DNA of 64,000 nucleotides from Deltaproteobacteria bacterium. GTDB lineage: Bacteria > Desulfobacterota > Desulfuromonadia > Geobacterales > Geobacteraceae. Below, in pieces: positions 18,327 to 28,817 of the stretch. The stretch spans positions 88,571-152,570 of the forward strand of contig JAJZUQ010000002.1 in NCBI GenBank assembly GCA_021848385.1, in the 5' to 3' direction. The position numbers and the translations under genes were made by a program. The stretch's first letter is position 1. Each line of letters begins with the position of its first letter. Under the pieces are notes generated by a model, which saw only the letters and a list, made by a program, of their open reading frames with translations, searched no databases and had not been told where the DNA came from.

Positions 18327-19028
18327 ATGGGCGAACTGTTCAACTTTAACGTCATCACGGACAACTTCACCTATTTCATGATTGGCCGTTTCCCCAACGG
18401 CCCGCTTGGCGGCCTGGGGCTTACCATCTACCTGGCCGTTGTATCATGCATCCTTTCCTTCTTCTGCGGGCTCGTGCTCGGCCTGTTGAGCCTCGTTCGC
18501 AACCCGTTCATCAGCTATCCGGTCAACCTGTTTATCAATATTGTCCGCGGCCTGCCGCTCCTCATGGTCATATTCTGGATGTATTTCCTTCTCCCCGCGC
18601 TCATGGGACGCACCGTTCCTGAAAGTCAGACCGTCATCATGGGGCTCACCCTCTTTACCTCTGCCTACATGTCCCAGATCGTGCGCGCCGGTATCGTGGG
18701 AATCCCCAAGGGACAGACCGAGGCGGCCATCTCCACCGGTCTCAAGCACTGGCAGGTGATGCTCTACATCGTCCTTCCCCAGGGGCTGCGCAACATGATC
18801 CCCTCCTTCGTCAACCAGTTTGTCTCGCTCATCAAGGACACATCCCTCGCCTTCATCGTCGGTGTTTCCGAACTGACCCAGGTAGCCACCCAGGTCAACA
18901 ACCGGACCATGGCCTACCCGACCGAAATATTCATCTTCATTGCGATACTCTATTTCTTCCTCTGCTACGCCTTCACCAGCCTTTCCCGCTGGCTGGAACG
19001 GCGGCTCGCCTGGCGCAAGGCAATCTGA
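18327..19028 (+). CDS. gltK: Amino acid ABC transporter permease (GltK-like)
   Basis: This protein is 233 aa from ATG 18327; the track's longer ORF runs back into the previous gene and is not the start. It is a paralogue of the preceding permease with the same helix pattern, the segment 'IVRGLPLLMVIFWMYF' and an EAA loop 'EAAISTGLKHWQVMLYIVLPQ'-like region. It ends the four-gene importer. No strong terminator follows, but the next gene is on the opposite strand, about 130 bases away. Confidence 0.88.
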   Translation: MGELFNFNVITDNFTYFMIGRFPNGPLGGLGLTIYLAVVSCILSFFCGLVLGLLSLVRNPFISYPVNLFINIVRGLPLLMVIFWMYFLLPALMGRTVPESQTVIMGLTLFTSAYMSQIVRAGIVGIPKGQTEAAISTGLKHWQVMLYIVLPQGLRNMIPSFVNQFVSLIKDTSLAFIVGVSELTQVATQVNNRTMAYPTEIFIFIAILYFFLCYAFTSLSRWLERRLAWRKAI

Positions 19029-19158
19029 TCCCCTCTGACTGACATCAATCAACGCAAAGATACAATGACACCAAGATAAAATGCCGGAGCCGTGACCTCG
19101 CACTTTTTGCGTCGTCCTGCAAGCCAGAATCTTTTCAGCGTGTCCACCGTTTGCAGAA

Positions 19159-20430
19159 TTATGCAGATTGACGTTGATTATCCGCAGACGCCTGTAACCG
19201 TTGCACCCGCTCAACCACGGGAGGATGAGAGTAGTAGAACCAGGCGTAGAAAGGATGGGGATGGAGATTGGCGAGGTTTTCCGCGGACAGCTTGACGAGG
19301 GCGGCGGCGAGCGCCCCTGGCTGGCCGGAGAGTTCCGTGGCAAACCGGTCAGCCTCCCACTCGTGGCGGCGGGAAAGCCAGCTGGAGAAGGGAGTGAAGG
19401 GAAACGCAAGCATCGAACCCAGAAACGCGAGGATTGTCAACTGGGCAGCGAAGGAGCTCCCGGAAAGGCCGATAATACCTGGCAGACCGCCCCATCCCAG
19501 CAGCCACCACGCTGCGTAACTGGCCAGGAGCGCCCCCACTTCCGTCATCACCAACTGTTTCCAGATGTGTCCCTTCTTCCAGTGGCCGATCTCGTGGGCA
19601 AGCACCGCAAGGATTTCCTGGTGGGACATCTGCCGTATGAGGGTATCGTAAAGGACGATCCGCTTCACCCTGCCGATGCCGGTGAAGTAGGCGTTGGAAT
19701 GCCGGCTTCTCTTCGATGCATCAATCTGCATGACCCGACTCACCGTCAGTCCCGCCCGTTCGGCCATGAGCCTGATTTCATCCTCCAGCCCCTCTTCTTT
19801 TACCGGCACGAATTTATTGAAGAGCGGTTCGATCACGTAAGGTGCTATGTACATTAGGACAAGGGAAACCACGGCGAAAAATCCCCACACCCAGAGCCAC
19901 CACCACGCAGGACTCCATCGAATAATGGCCAGAGCCCCAGCGGTCAGGGAACCAAGAAGAATCATGGTGATGGCAATCCCTTTGAAGAGGTCGGCAAGCC
20001 AGAGACGGCCGGTGGTGCTGTTGAACCCGTAGCGGGCTTCCAGCCTGAAGGTCCGGTAGAGATTGAAGGGGATGTCAAGCAGGGTCTGGGCGAAGGTAAT
20101 GAGGAGAAAGAAAAGGACCCCGCTAACGATGAACGAAGGAGCAAGGGATGCCACCCAGCGATCGTAGAGGGGAAGGACGCCGCCGAACAGGAAGAGGAGT
20201 AGGAGGAGATTGTCGTAAAGCGATTCCACCAGCCCGACCCGGCTCTGGTCCAGAGTGTAGGCTACGGCGCGGCGCAGGGTCTCACTATCGATGATTCCGT
20301 TAAATTCCGGGGGGAGCTCGTTGCCATGAACACGCAGGTGCCGGAGGTTGAGCGCACGGAGAAGGTAGCCACAAGCGGTGATAGCCAGCCAGATGCAAAG
20401 GACGAAGAGTGTCATGACGGCATCATACAC
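19159..20430 (-). CDS. M48-family (Ste24-type) membrane metalloprotease
   Basis: This 423-aa protein is close to the length of CAAX prenyl protease 1 (Ste24). The zinc-binding motif is HExxH in 'VLAHEIGHWKKGH' (about residue 275), and the third zinc ligand is a Glu in 'RRHEWEADRFA'. Several membrane helices lie before and after the catalytic site. In bacteria such proteins are thought to take part in membrane protein quality control, since CAAX prenylation is absent. No clear ribosome binding site precedes the ATG at 20430, so a nearby downstream ATG is possible. It is a single gene with no obvious partner. Confidence 0.88.
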   Translation of the reverse strand: MYDAVMTLFVLCIWLAITACGYLLRALNLRHLRVHGNELPPEFNGIIDSETLRRAVAYTLDQSRVGLVESLYDNLLLLLFLFGGVLPLYDRWVASLAPSFIVSGVLFFLLITFAQTLLDIPFNLYRTFRLEARYGFNSTTGRLWLADLFKGIAITMILLGSLTAGALAIIRWSPAWWWLWVWGFFAVVSLVLMYIAPYVIEPLFNKFVPVKEEGLEDEIRLMAERAGLTVSRVMQIDASKRSRHSNAYFTGIGRVKRIVLYDTLIRQMSHQEILAVLAHEIGHWKKGHIWKQLVMTEVGALLASYAAWWLLGWGGLPGIIGLSGSSFAAQLTILAFLGSMLAFPFTPFSSWLSRRHEWEADRFATELSGQPGALAAALVKLSAENLANLHPHPFYAWFYYSHPPVVERVQRLQASADNQRQSA

Positions 20431-20563
20431 GAATCGGGATGCTACGGAAAGTAGGAACGCAGGGGTTTAGGCTGGCAACAGCAGAAGGTGAGTATAGGTG
20501 TGGTCGCACGACGTGTTCATGCAGGTATAACCTGTAATGCAATGCGTCAAAGTTTACGGAAAG

Positions 20564-20929
20564 CTAGAACCGGTCCTCCGTCTCCTGAACAGTGGAGAGC
20601 TGAGCGGAAATTTTCTGGGCGAACAGCAATTCAATAGAGGCCAGCATCAGCGAAATACAGGCGTAGACTGCCGTAACCTGTGACAGTTGCGGCGCTCCTT
20701 CGGCAAGAGAGCTTCCTTCGATGACTTTTGCCATAATTATGGCAAGTACGGCCAGGGCGAAATGCCGCTGCACTCCCAGTTTCTTTGAAGCCAGCAAGGC
20801 TCGGAGCTGCTCGACCTCACCCTCGACGAAGTGGTTCTGAAGCGACAACCAGTCGGCATAGATCCTCGGAAGCGACAAAGAAATCAGAAGTGCAATTATC
20901 ACCAGCATCATTGCAGACAAAAAATCCAT
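20564..20929 (-). CDS. Small membrane protein of unknown function
   Basis: This protein is 121 aa from ATG 20929, preferred because GGAGGA lies six bases upstream; the ORF track starts six codons earlier. An N-terminal membrane helix is visible in 'FLSAMMLVIIALLISLSLP', with further hydrophobic segments near 65-80 and 92-110. The region between them is amphipathic and charged ('LRALLASKKLGVQRH'). I do not recognise a family. It is monocistronic, between the M48 protease gene and an AT-rich gap. Confidence 0.72.
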   Translation of the reverse strand: MDFLSAMMLVIIALLISLSLPRIYADWLSLQNHFVEGEVEQLRALLASKKLGVQRHFALAVLAIIMAKVIEGSSLAEGAPQLSQVTAVYACISLMLASIELLFAQKISAQLSTVQETEDRF

Positions 20930-21325
20930 TGCGTCCTCCATAATCATTACGTTGTTGTACTACCCGAGAATTTGCATAAGAAGAGCCAGACCTGCCTTTC
21001 ATTAAAATTATAATCCTTTAAAAGATAATCCTTCGCAATTTCGGTACGTTGCACAATTAAACACATTTCATATTAATATATGCTTAATACGATATATTTA
21101 CTTCCCGCTCCGAATGGTTTCATTTAGTCAAATAGCGGTTCACAAATTGGGGGCAAAAAGTCAACCTAACCAAATGCGCTGTCTTTGCGGCATGTTACAT
21201 ATGGTAAGGGGGATAACGGAGCATTACGGGATTTTACAGATACGTCAATTGGCTGGTGACTGACAGGGATGGGAGTCAGGAGCAGCAAAACGGTATATCA
21301 ATTTTCGTGCAATGCAGAAAACGCA
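20930..21325. other. AT-rich intergenic region
   Basis: About 400 bases without a supported gene lie between the helicase terminator and the small membrane protein gene. The stretch 21000-21130 is AT-rich with several TATTAAT/ATATAT segments and probably holds the promoter of the small membrane protein gene. I see no RNA gene or strong repeat in it. Confidence 0.5.
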
Positions 21326-21360
21326 AGAGCGCCCCCTTCCAAACCGGAAGGGGGCGCTCT
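21326..21360 (-). terminator. Rho-independent terminator of rhlE
   Basis: A perfect 15-bp stem (AGAGCGCCCCCTTCC paired with its complement) with a five-base loop lies 38 bases past the helicase stop. In the minus direction it is followed by TTGCGTTTTC, a modest T-rich tract. Confidence 0.8.
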
Positions 21361-21397
21361 CATGTCACATCAATTGTTTCCGTGCCAGGAACTTATT

Positions 21398-22759
21398 CTA
21401 AATAACCCGGCGTCCAGAGCGGCTGGCGGCGCTACCGCGATGCTCCACCACGACTGGGGCCTGATCGCGGCGCGGCGCACCCCATTTTTTGATACGGGAC
21501 TTGCCTGCGGCCTCACCCCTGCCTTGCTCATTACGTTGTCCTCCCGGAGAGAACCTGGCCGGTTTGCGACCGGGTCCACGGGAATCGTTGCGGGGGCCAC
21601 TGCCAGTACGGGCACGAAACGGACGCGTCGGCTCAAGCCCGGGTATGACGAGCTGCGGAAGAGGCTTGCCGATGAAACGCTCGATTTTTTCCAGGTAGCT
21701 GATCTCATTGAGCGAGGCAAAGGAGATGGCAATACCGCTGGCGCCGGCCCGGCCGGTACGGCCGATACGGTGGACATAATCTTCGGCGAACTTCGGCAGG
21801 TCGAAGTTGATGACATGGCTGACACCCGTGACATCCAGCCCTCGCGCTGCCACATCGGTGGCAACAAGCAGCCGGATCTTGCCCCGCTTCATGTTCATGA
21901 TGGTCCGGTTACGCGCACCCTGAGTCATGTCGCCATGGAGGGCGGCGGCAGAGTGCCCCTGGGAGCTGAGTTCACTGGCCAATTGGTCGGCTGCGACTTT
22001 TGTGGCAGAGAAAATGATCGCCCGGGTCAGCTCTGTGTCGGAGATAAGGTGCTGCAGAAGGCGGTTCTTGTGCTGCAGGTTATCCGCCACATGGAGCCGT
22101 TGCTCGATGGTATCGAGGGTAATCTGCTTAGGTGCAATCTCGATGCGCACCGGCTCCCGTAAAAGGCGCTGCGCGAGACCGGCCATGGTTTTATCCATAG
22201 TCGCCGTGAACAGAAGGGTCTGCCGACCCGCCGGTGCTGCCGCCGCAATGCGGTCGACATCTTCGCTAAATCCCATGTCGAGCATCCGGTCCGCCTCGTC
22301 AAGGATCAGAACCTCAAGCCTGTTGAGGGAGATGCGCCCCCGCTCCAGGTGGTCAATAAGCCTTCCGGGGGTGGCCACCACGATATCGAGGGGCTGGGAA
22401 AGGAGGCGGAGTTGTTCACGGTAAGGCATCCCGCCGAGGATGGCGGCACTCCTGACACGCATGAACTTGCCGTAGGTGCGAACCGCATCGGTGACCTGGT
22501 TGGCCAGCTCACGGGTCGGCGTCAGGACCAGGACCCGCGGGCCGCGCCCCTTTTCCAACGACGGCTCAGCCAGACGGTTAAGGGCGGGGAGGACAAAAGC
22601 CGCCGTTTTGCCAGTTCCCGTCTGGGCAGTGGCCATGAGGTCATGACCGGCAAGAGCCTGGGGGATGGCCTGTTCCTGAATCGGAGTAGGTTCGGTGTAG
22701 CCACATGCGGTGATGGCCTTGAGAAGGGAGGAAGAAAGCTGCAGATCTGCAAACGACAT
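21398..22759 (-). CDS. rhlE: DEAD-box ATP-dependent RNA helicase, RhlE type
   Basis: This helicase is 453 aa from ATG 22759 (AAGGA five bases upstream); the track's 21 extra residues lack family character. The motifs are Q-motif 'TPIQEQAIP', I 'AQTGTGKT', Ia 'PTRELA', II 'DEAD', III 'TAT', and VI 'HRIGRTGRAG'. The C-terminal tail is basic and Arg/Gly-rich, as in RhlE-type proteins that act on structured RNA in ribosome assembly or mRNA decay. It has its own terminator and a 312-base upstream gap, so it is probably a single transcription unit. The RhlE subtype is inferred from the short core and basic tail. Confidence 0.9.
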   Translation of the reverse strand: MSFADLQLSSSLLKAITACGYTEPTPIQEQAIPQALAGHDLMATAQTGTGKTAAFVLPALNRLAEPSLEKGRGPRVLVLTPTRELANQVTDAVRTYGKFMRVRSAAILGGMPYREQLRLLSQPLDIVVATPGRLIDHLERGRISLNRLEVLILDEADRMLDMGFSEDVDRIAAAAPAGRQTLLFTATMDKTMAGLAQRLLREPVRIEIAPKQITLDTIEQRLHVADNLQHKNRLLQHLISDTELTRAIIFSATKVAADQLASELSSQGHSAAALHGDMTQGARNRTIMNMKRGKIRLLVATDVAARGLDVTGVSHVINFDLPKFAEDYVHRIGRTGRAGASGIAISFASLNEISYLEKIERFIGKPLPQLVIPGLEPTRPFRARTGSGPRNDSRGPGRKPARFSPGGQRNEQGRGEAAGKSRIKKWGAPRRDQAPVVVEHRGSAASRSGRRVI

Positions 22760-23071
22760 GGATATCCTTTTCGTAGGTTTGCGGGGACATGCGTGGGCCG
22801 CGGGACCAAACGGATGGGCCACTGAGGAACGGCGACAACACAGGGACGACCGACTTTAATTCATCGTCGCCAACCGTGTATTGAACGCTGTTTCAGGAAA
22901 GATATGCCAAAACAGAGAGGGGGTTAGTGAGCGATGCAGCAGGGACGGCATGGTGACTGCAAGCCGCCGGGCTGGAAGTGTACAACTTGTGGAGTATAGA
23001 GGTATTGGCGATAAATGGCAAGTGTTTTTTACATTTAATTGGCGTCAGGTGAAAATTCTGTCTCAGATGGC
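22760..23071. other. Upstream region of rhlE
   Basis: A gap of about 312 bases lies between the kinase stop and the rhlE start. It should contain the rhlE promoter and leader; helicase genes often have long regulated 5' leaders. I see no convincing promoter, hairpin or small ORF. Confidence 0.4.
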
Positions 23072-24244
23072 TTATGGATGGAAAGACAGCTCGCGCGGAA
23101 GAGCGATACTGAAGGTGGTGCCGTCGGGATCCTGGCTATGAAAGCCGACGTTTCCCCCCAGGTAGCGCTCTCCGAAGAGCTTGATACTGTAAGTACCGAT
23201 CCCCCGCCCGACATCGGCCTTAGTGCTAAAGGAACGCTGGAATATCTGTAGTTGCGTGTCATAGGGAATAACCCCAGGATTATGAACGGAGAGGGTGATG
23301 GTATCGGGTCCTGTCTCCGCAGAAATCGTTACCACCTCCCCCGCTTTGGTCGCCTCCAGCGCATTCTTCACCATATTGCCAAGAATCCGGCGCAGGATAG
23401 CCCTGTCGCTGACAATGTGGCATTCCGGCACTGGCCCGAGCACAAGGCTCCTTCCCGATGCAATGTCATGGTTGGCATAGAGAGCCTGTGTCTCTCGCAA
23501 TAATTGCGGCACTGACAGAGCAGTGAGTGTCGGCCGGAAATCCCCCTTTTCCGCCGCCACCAGTTCCTGCTGGTAGGTGACCTCCTCCACCAGTTGTTGG
23601 GCAAGTCTCACCATCCAGAGTCGATACTCCCTATCCTGCACGGGAGTGAGCAAGTCCCCCCGGGCGAGAACTTCGGCCAGCCCATGAATGCCACCGGCAG
23701 TATTGATAATATCGTGAAAAAAGACCCGCTCCAGCACATCGCGCCGCTTCTCGGCACTGATGTCCCGCATAGAATACACCGTCAGATGCATGCCGCCAAC
23801 GTGCACGGGTGTTGCCGTTACCTCCAGATCAAGGCTGGCGGACCTGTCGACGTCCATGGTAATCCGGCACTCACGGGTCGCGGAATGCCCCTGCTGTTGA
23901 CTTTGCAGGATGGCCATTACAGCGCCGCAACCAGCACAATGTTTCCCCGTCCCGCATCCTCCAACGCCTTCATCTGCATGGATGCAGTTGACCACCTCGC
24001 CCGGCCGCTTGCCTACCAGGGCTGCCGCGTCATTTATGCCGAAAGCGGTCAGCAGCCTGTCATTGACCGCAAGCACCTGGCGCTCCTCGTTGAGAATGAT
24101 CCCATAGGCAGGCATCGTTTCCATCAGGAGAGAAATGGTCTCTTCGGCGAGTATCCGGGACCGGGCACTCCGCACATCTTCCTGGGGAGCCCTCCCCGGC
24201 GGGGCAACCGTAATTGCAGCCGTATCGTCAGCTGTGTTGTGCAT
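23072..24244 (-). CDS. Soluble PAS-domain histidine kinase with Cys-rich insert
   Basis: The start at 24244 (about 390 aa) is preferred because AGGA lies seven bases upstream; the longer ORF start at 24295 is possible. There are no membrane helices. A PAS domain (about 45-165) contains the Cys/His cluster 'CIHADEGVGGCGTGKHCAGC', with four Cys and two His, which could hold a metal, FeS centre or redox switch. An atypical dimerisation segment ('FFHDIINTAGG') carries the probable phospho-His. The HATPase domain has 'GRGIGTYSIKLFGE' and 'GTTFSIALP'. No response regulator is adjacent, so it is an orphan kinase. It may sense redox state; this is inference from the Cys cluster. Confidence 0.87.
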   Translation of the reverse strand: MHNTADDTAAITVAPPGRAPQEDVRSARSRILAEETISLLMETMPAYGIILNEERQVLAVNDRLLTAFGINDAAALVGKRPGEVVNCIHADEGVGGCGTGKHCAGCGAVMAILQSQQQGHSATRECRITMDVDRSASLDLEVTATPVHVGGMHLTVYSMRDISAEKRRDVLERVFFHDIINTAGGIHGLAEVLARGDLLTPVQDREYRLWMVRLAQQLVEEVTYQQELVAAEKGDFRPTLTALSVPQLLRETQALYANHDIASGRSLVLGPVPECHIVSDRAILRRILGNMVKNALEATKAGEVVTISAETGPDTITLSVHNPGVIPYDTQLQIFQRSFSTKADVGRGIGTYSIKLFGERYLGGNVGFHSQDPDGTTFSIALPRELSFHP

Positions 24245-24337
24245 CTGCATATCCTGTACGCCCAGTATGGATGATGAAGCCGTTCGGACTGACATCCTCG
24301 AAACAGAGGGCTAACGTAGCAAGGGAGAACGCCGTAA

Positions 24338-25108
24338 CTATTTCAGGATCACAGCCTTTTCCACGATTACATCATACTTGTAACCGCTGCCAAAATCCTT
24401 GTCCTTATAGAGGATACCCTGCATAGTTACCACGTCCCCCACAGCAGGCAGATCCTGGGAGGTGAACACGAGGTTATTGGTCCCTTTTTTCTGGCTGCCG
24501 GTACCGTCCTGCAGGTGGATCCAGTTCTTGTTCATGATGCCGCCCGACACCTTTACCACCTTCCCACGCACCACGATCTTCTTCTTGTCCAGCTTGGACT
24601 TGTTCTTGTAAATATCGCCGACGGTATAGGCATTGGCACCGGAAGCCTTCTCGACCTTGATCACCCCGGCGGAAGTGACTTTCGCCCCTTTGCTGCCGGG
24701 AGACTTCTGCTTGGTATCCATTTTGCCACCCACCGTGTCCAACGGGGCATTGCAAAAGGTTATGCTCTCAAAGGTCCGTTTGAGGGTCTTGCTGGTAAAA
24801 TTATTCATATTCATGCCGGACGGACAACTCACCTCCTGCCCCACCTTCACGCGGGTCTCCGATGCAGCCACCCACGTCTTTTTGCCGTTCTTCTCCAGGT
24901 TGACATAGGTATATCCACCACTGTTCATGGTTTCGACGATTTTCCCCGTGATGGCACCGCCTCCCTTCTCTTCCTGAGCCGGAGGATTCGCCGCCGGAAG
25001 CGTTACGGCAGCATTATCAGGGTGGGGAGCAGTCGGGCCAGCCGCCAATCCAAGGGAGGGAAGCACTAGTAACCAGGCAAAAGAAAGCAATTTCACAAGC
25101 TGTTTCAT
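24338..25108 (-). CDS. Exported two-OB-fold protein (NrfJ-like)
   Basis: This protein is 256 aa from ATG 25108 with AGGAG upstream. A signal peptide ('LLSFAWLLVLPSLGLA') leads to two similar beta-barrel domains. The N-terminal one ('GKIVETMNSGGYTYVNLE' with a later 'CPSG' and 'CN') resembles the NrfJ-like domain found with nitrite reductase and other periplasmic cytochrome systems. The C-terminal one ('KIVVRGKVVKVSGGIMNKNW') is an OB-fold often labelled nucleic-acid-binding. Export argues against DNA binding. The function is unknown. It is followed by the histidine kinase gene after about 90 bases. Confidence 0.75.
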   Translation of the reverse strand: MKQLVKLLSFAWLLVLPSLGLAAGPTAPHPDNAAVTLPAANPPAQEEKGGGAITGKIVETMNSGGYTYVNLEKNGKKTWVAASETRVKVGQEVSCPSGMNMNNFTSKTLKRTFESITFCNAPLDTVGGKMDTKQKSPGSKGAKVTSAGVIKVEKASGANAYTVGDIYKNKSKLDKKKIVVRGKVVKVSGGIMNKNWIHLQDGTGSQKKGTNNLVFTSQDLPAVGDVVTMQGILYKDKDFGSGYKYDVIVEKAVILK

Positions 25109-25276
25109 GGCAAGACTCCTGTAAGGTAATGTACTTCGACTATGTCGATCTGAAGCTGTGAGATTACCTTTTTTTCTGAAAATGTACAAGCAGATTGCCT
25201 CAAACCGTATCCCCCCAACCGCGTGCCATACTCTGCGGACTCCCCAGAAACCTCGGTCTCGCATAACCCGCCTTCA

Positions 25277-25516
25277 ATGTCGGGACTTCCCGACATCACG
25301 TTCGTGCGCGTTGATTTTTTCCAGAAGCTTACCGAGATGGTCGCCACTCCCGCGGCATTTGGTCTGAGTGTAGTAGATAAACCCTGTGTAACGCCCGATA
25401 CACCGCCATATGCATGCCAGGAACCTGATAGCTACCTGTTCTGGGATGGAACTCACCCGACCCGGGCGGTTCATGCCATCATGTCACAGCAAGCAGCGTT
25501 CGCGTTAAGCGAATGA
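25277..25516 (+). pseudogene. C-terminal remnant of a GDSL/SGNH esterase
   Basis: The reading frame from 25277 gives about 79 residues that look like the end of a GDSL-type lipase/esterase. 'ITFVRVDFFQKLTEMVATPA' resembles the penultimate helix, and 'DSYLFWDGTHPT' carries the catalytic Asp and His of block V. The N-terminal two thirds, including the GDS nucleophile block, are absent upstream. There is no ribosome binding site and no signal peptide. I read it as a decayed gene fragment. Confidence 0.6.
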
Positions 25517-25579
25517 CCGGCCACCTTCTCCAATAGAGAGAAGGGATTAGCGGGAGATCAGTGCTTTTGAGCATCTCCC

Positions 25580-25662
25580 CAAATCGCCCCCCCCCTGACC
25601 CCCTCCATATCAAGGAGGGGGATTAGCTCCCCTCCTGTTTCAGGAGGGGTTGGGGGTGGTAA
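25580..25662. repeat. GGAGGGG-type intergenic palindromic repeat
   Basis: The element is formed by CCCCCTCC...GGAGGGGG and CCCCTCCTG...CAGGAGGGG inverted segments in series. It matches the general style of the other purine/pyrimidine-rich short repeats at 32935-32990, 33535-33613 and 50258-50291. It lies between the esterase remnant and the tRNA terminator. Confidence 0.5.
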
Positions 25663-25747
25663 GTTTCTTGATGATAAAGCACTGCTGAAACATTGTGGCT
25701 CGCAAATCAGGTTCACCAACTACCGACAAGTTGCCTCGCAATGACCC

Positions 25748-25780
25748 AAAAAAAGGCCCCGGAGATGAACTCCGGGGCCT
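25748..25780 (-). terminator. Terminator after tRNA-Glu
   Basis: An 11-bp stem, AGGCCCCGGAG with its complement and an ATGAA-type loop, is followed in the minus direction by a run of seven Ts. It ends the purA-tRNA transcript. Confidence 0.92.
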
Positions 25781-25789
25781 TCTGATTTG

Positions 25790-25867
<78 letters not shown>

Positions 25868-25868
25868 A

Positions 25869-25944
25869 TGGTGAGCCGCGTTGGGATCGAACCAACGACC
25901 ACCTGATTAAAAGTCAGGTGCTCTACCAACTGAGCTAGCGGCTC
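25869..25944 (-). tRNA. tRNA-Lys (anticodon TTT)
   Basis: On the minus strand the gene begins GAGCCGCTAGCTCAGTTGG and ends with CGGCTC plus encoded ACCA. The anticodon loop CTTTTAA has TTT at its centre. The T arm is GGTTCGATCC. It lies 65 bases after the purA stop with no terminator between, so it is probably co-transcribed with purA and tRNA-Glu. Confidence 0.97.
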
Positions 25945-26009
25945 GTTGCGACAAGAAAAACTTTATACTACATTCCGTCCAGCCGGTCAAGAATTTTTTT
26001 ATCTAAATT

Positions 26010-28636
<2,627 letters not shown>

Positions 28637-28760
28637 TTCGGCGTATCTTTCAGACTGGGATGTTCTGCACAGAACGTGGTCAGGATGCTTCCGGATTGCA
28701 GCAAAACGCTTGAAATGCTAGCAATATACCACTGGAAAGTCAACGATTAAATCCCCCAAT

Positions 28761-28792
28761 AAAAACGGGGATGCCTTTCAGGGCACCCCCGC
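28761..28792 (-). terminator. Terminator of the VCBS-protein gene
   Basis: A stem of about 9 bp (GGGGTGCC with GGCATCCCC in the minus direction) is followed by GTTTTTATT. It lies just after the stop at 28818. Confidence 0.85.
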
Positions 28793-28817
28793 TGAACCAT
28801 TGCAGCTGCTGGTGATA

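Noticed and set aside
18444-19409. 321-aa minus-strand ORF
   Set aside because: It overlaps the permease gene and the end of the M48 gene in other frames and has no protein-like features.
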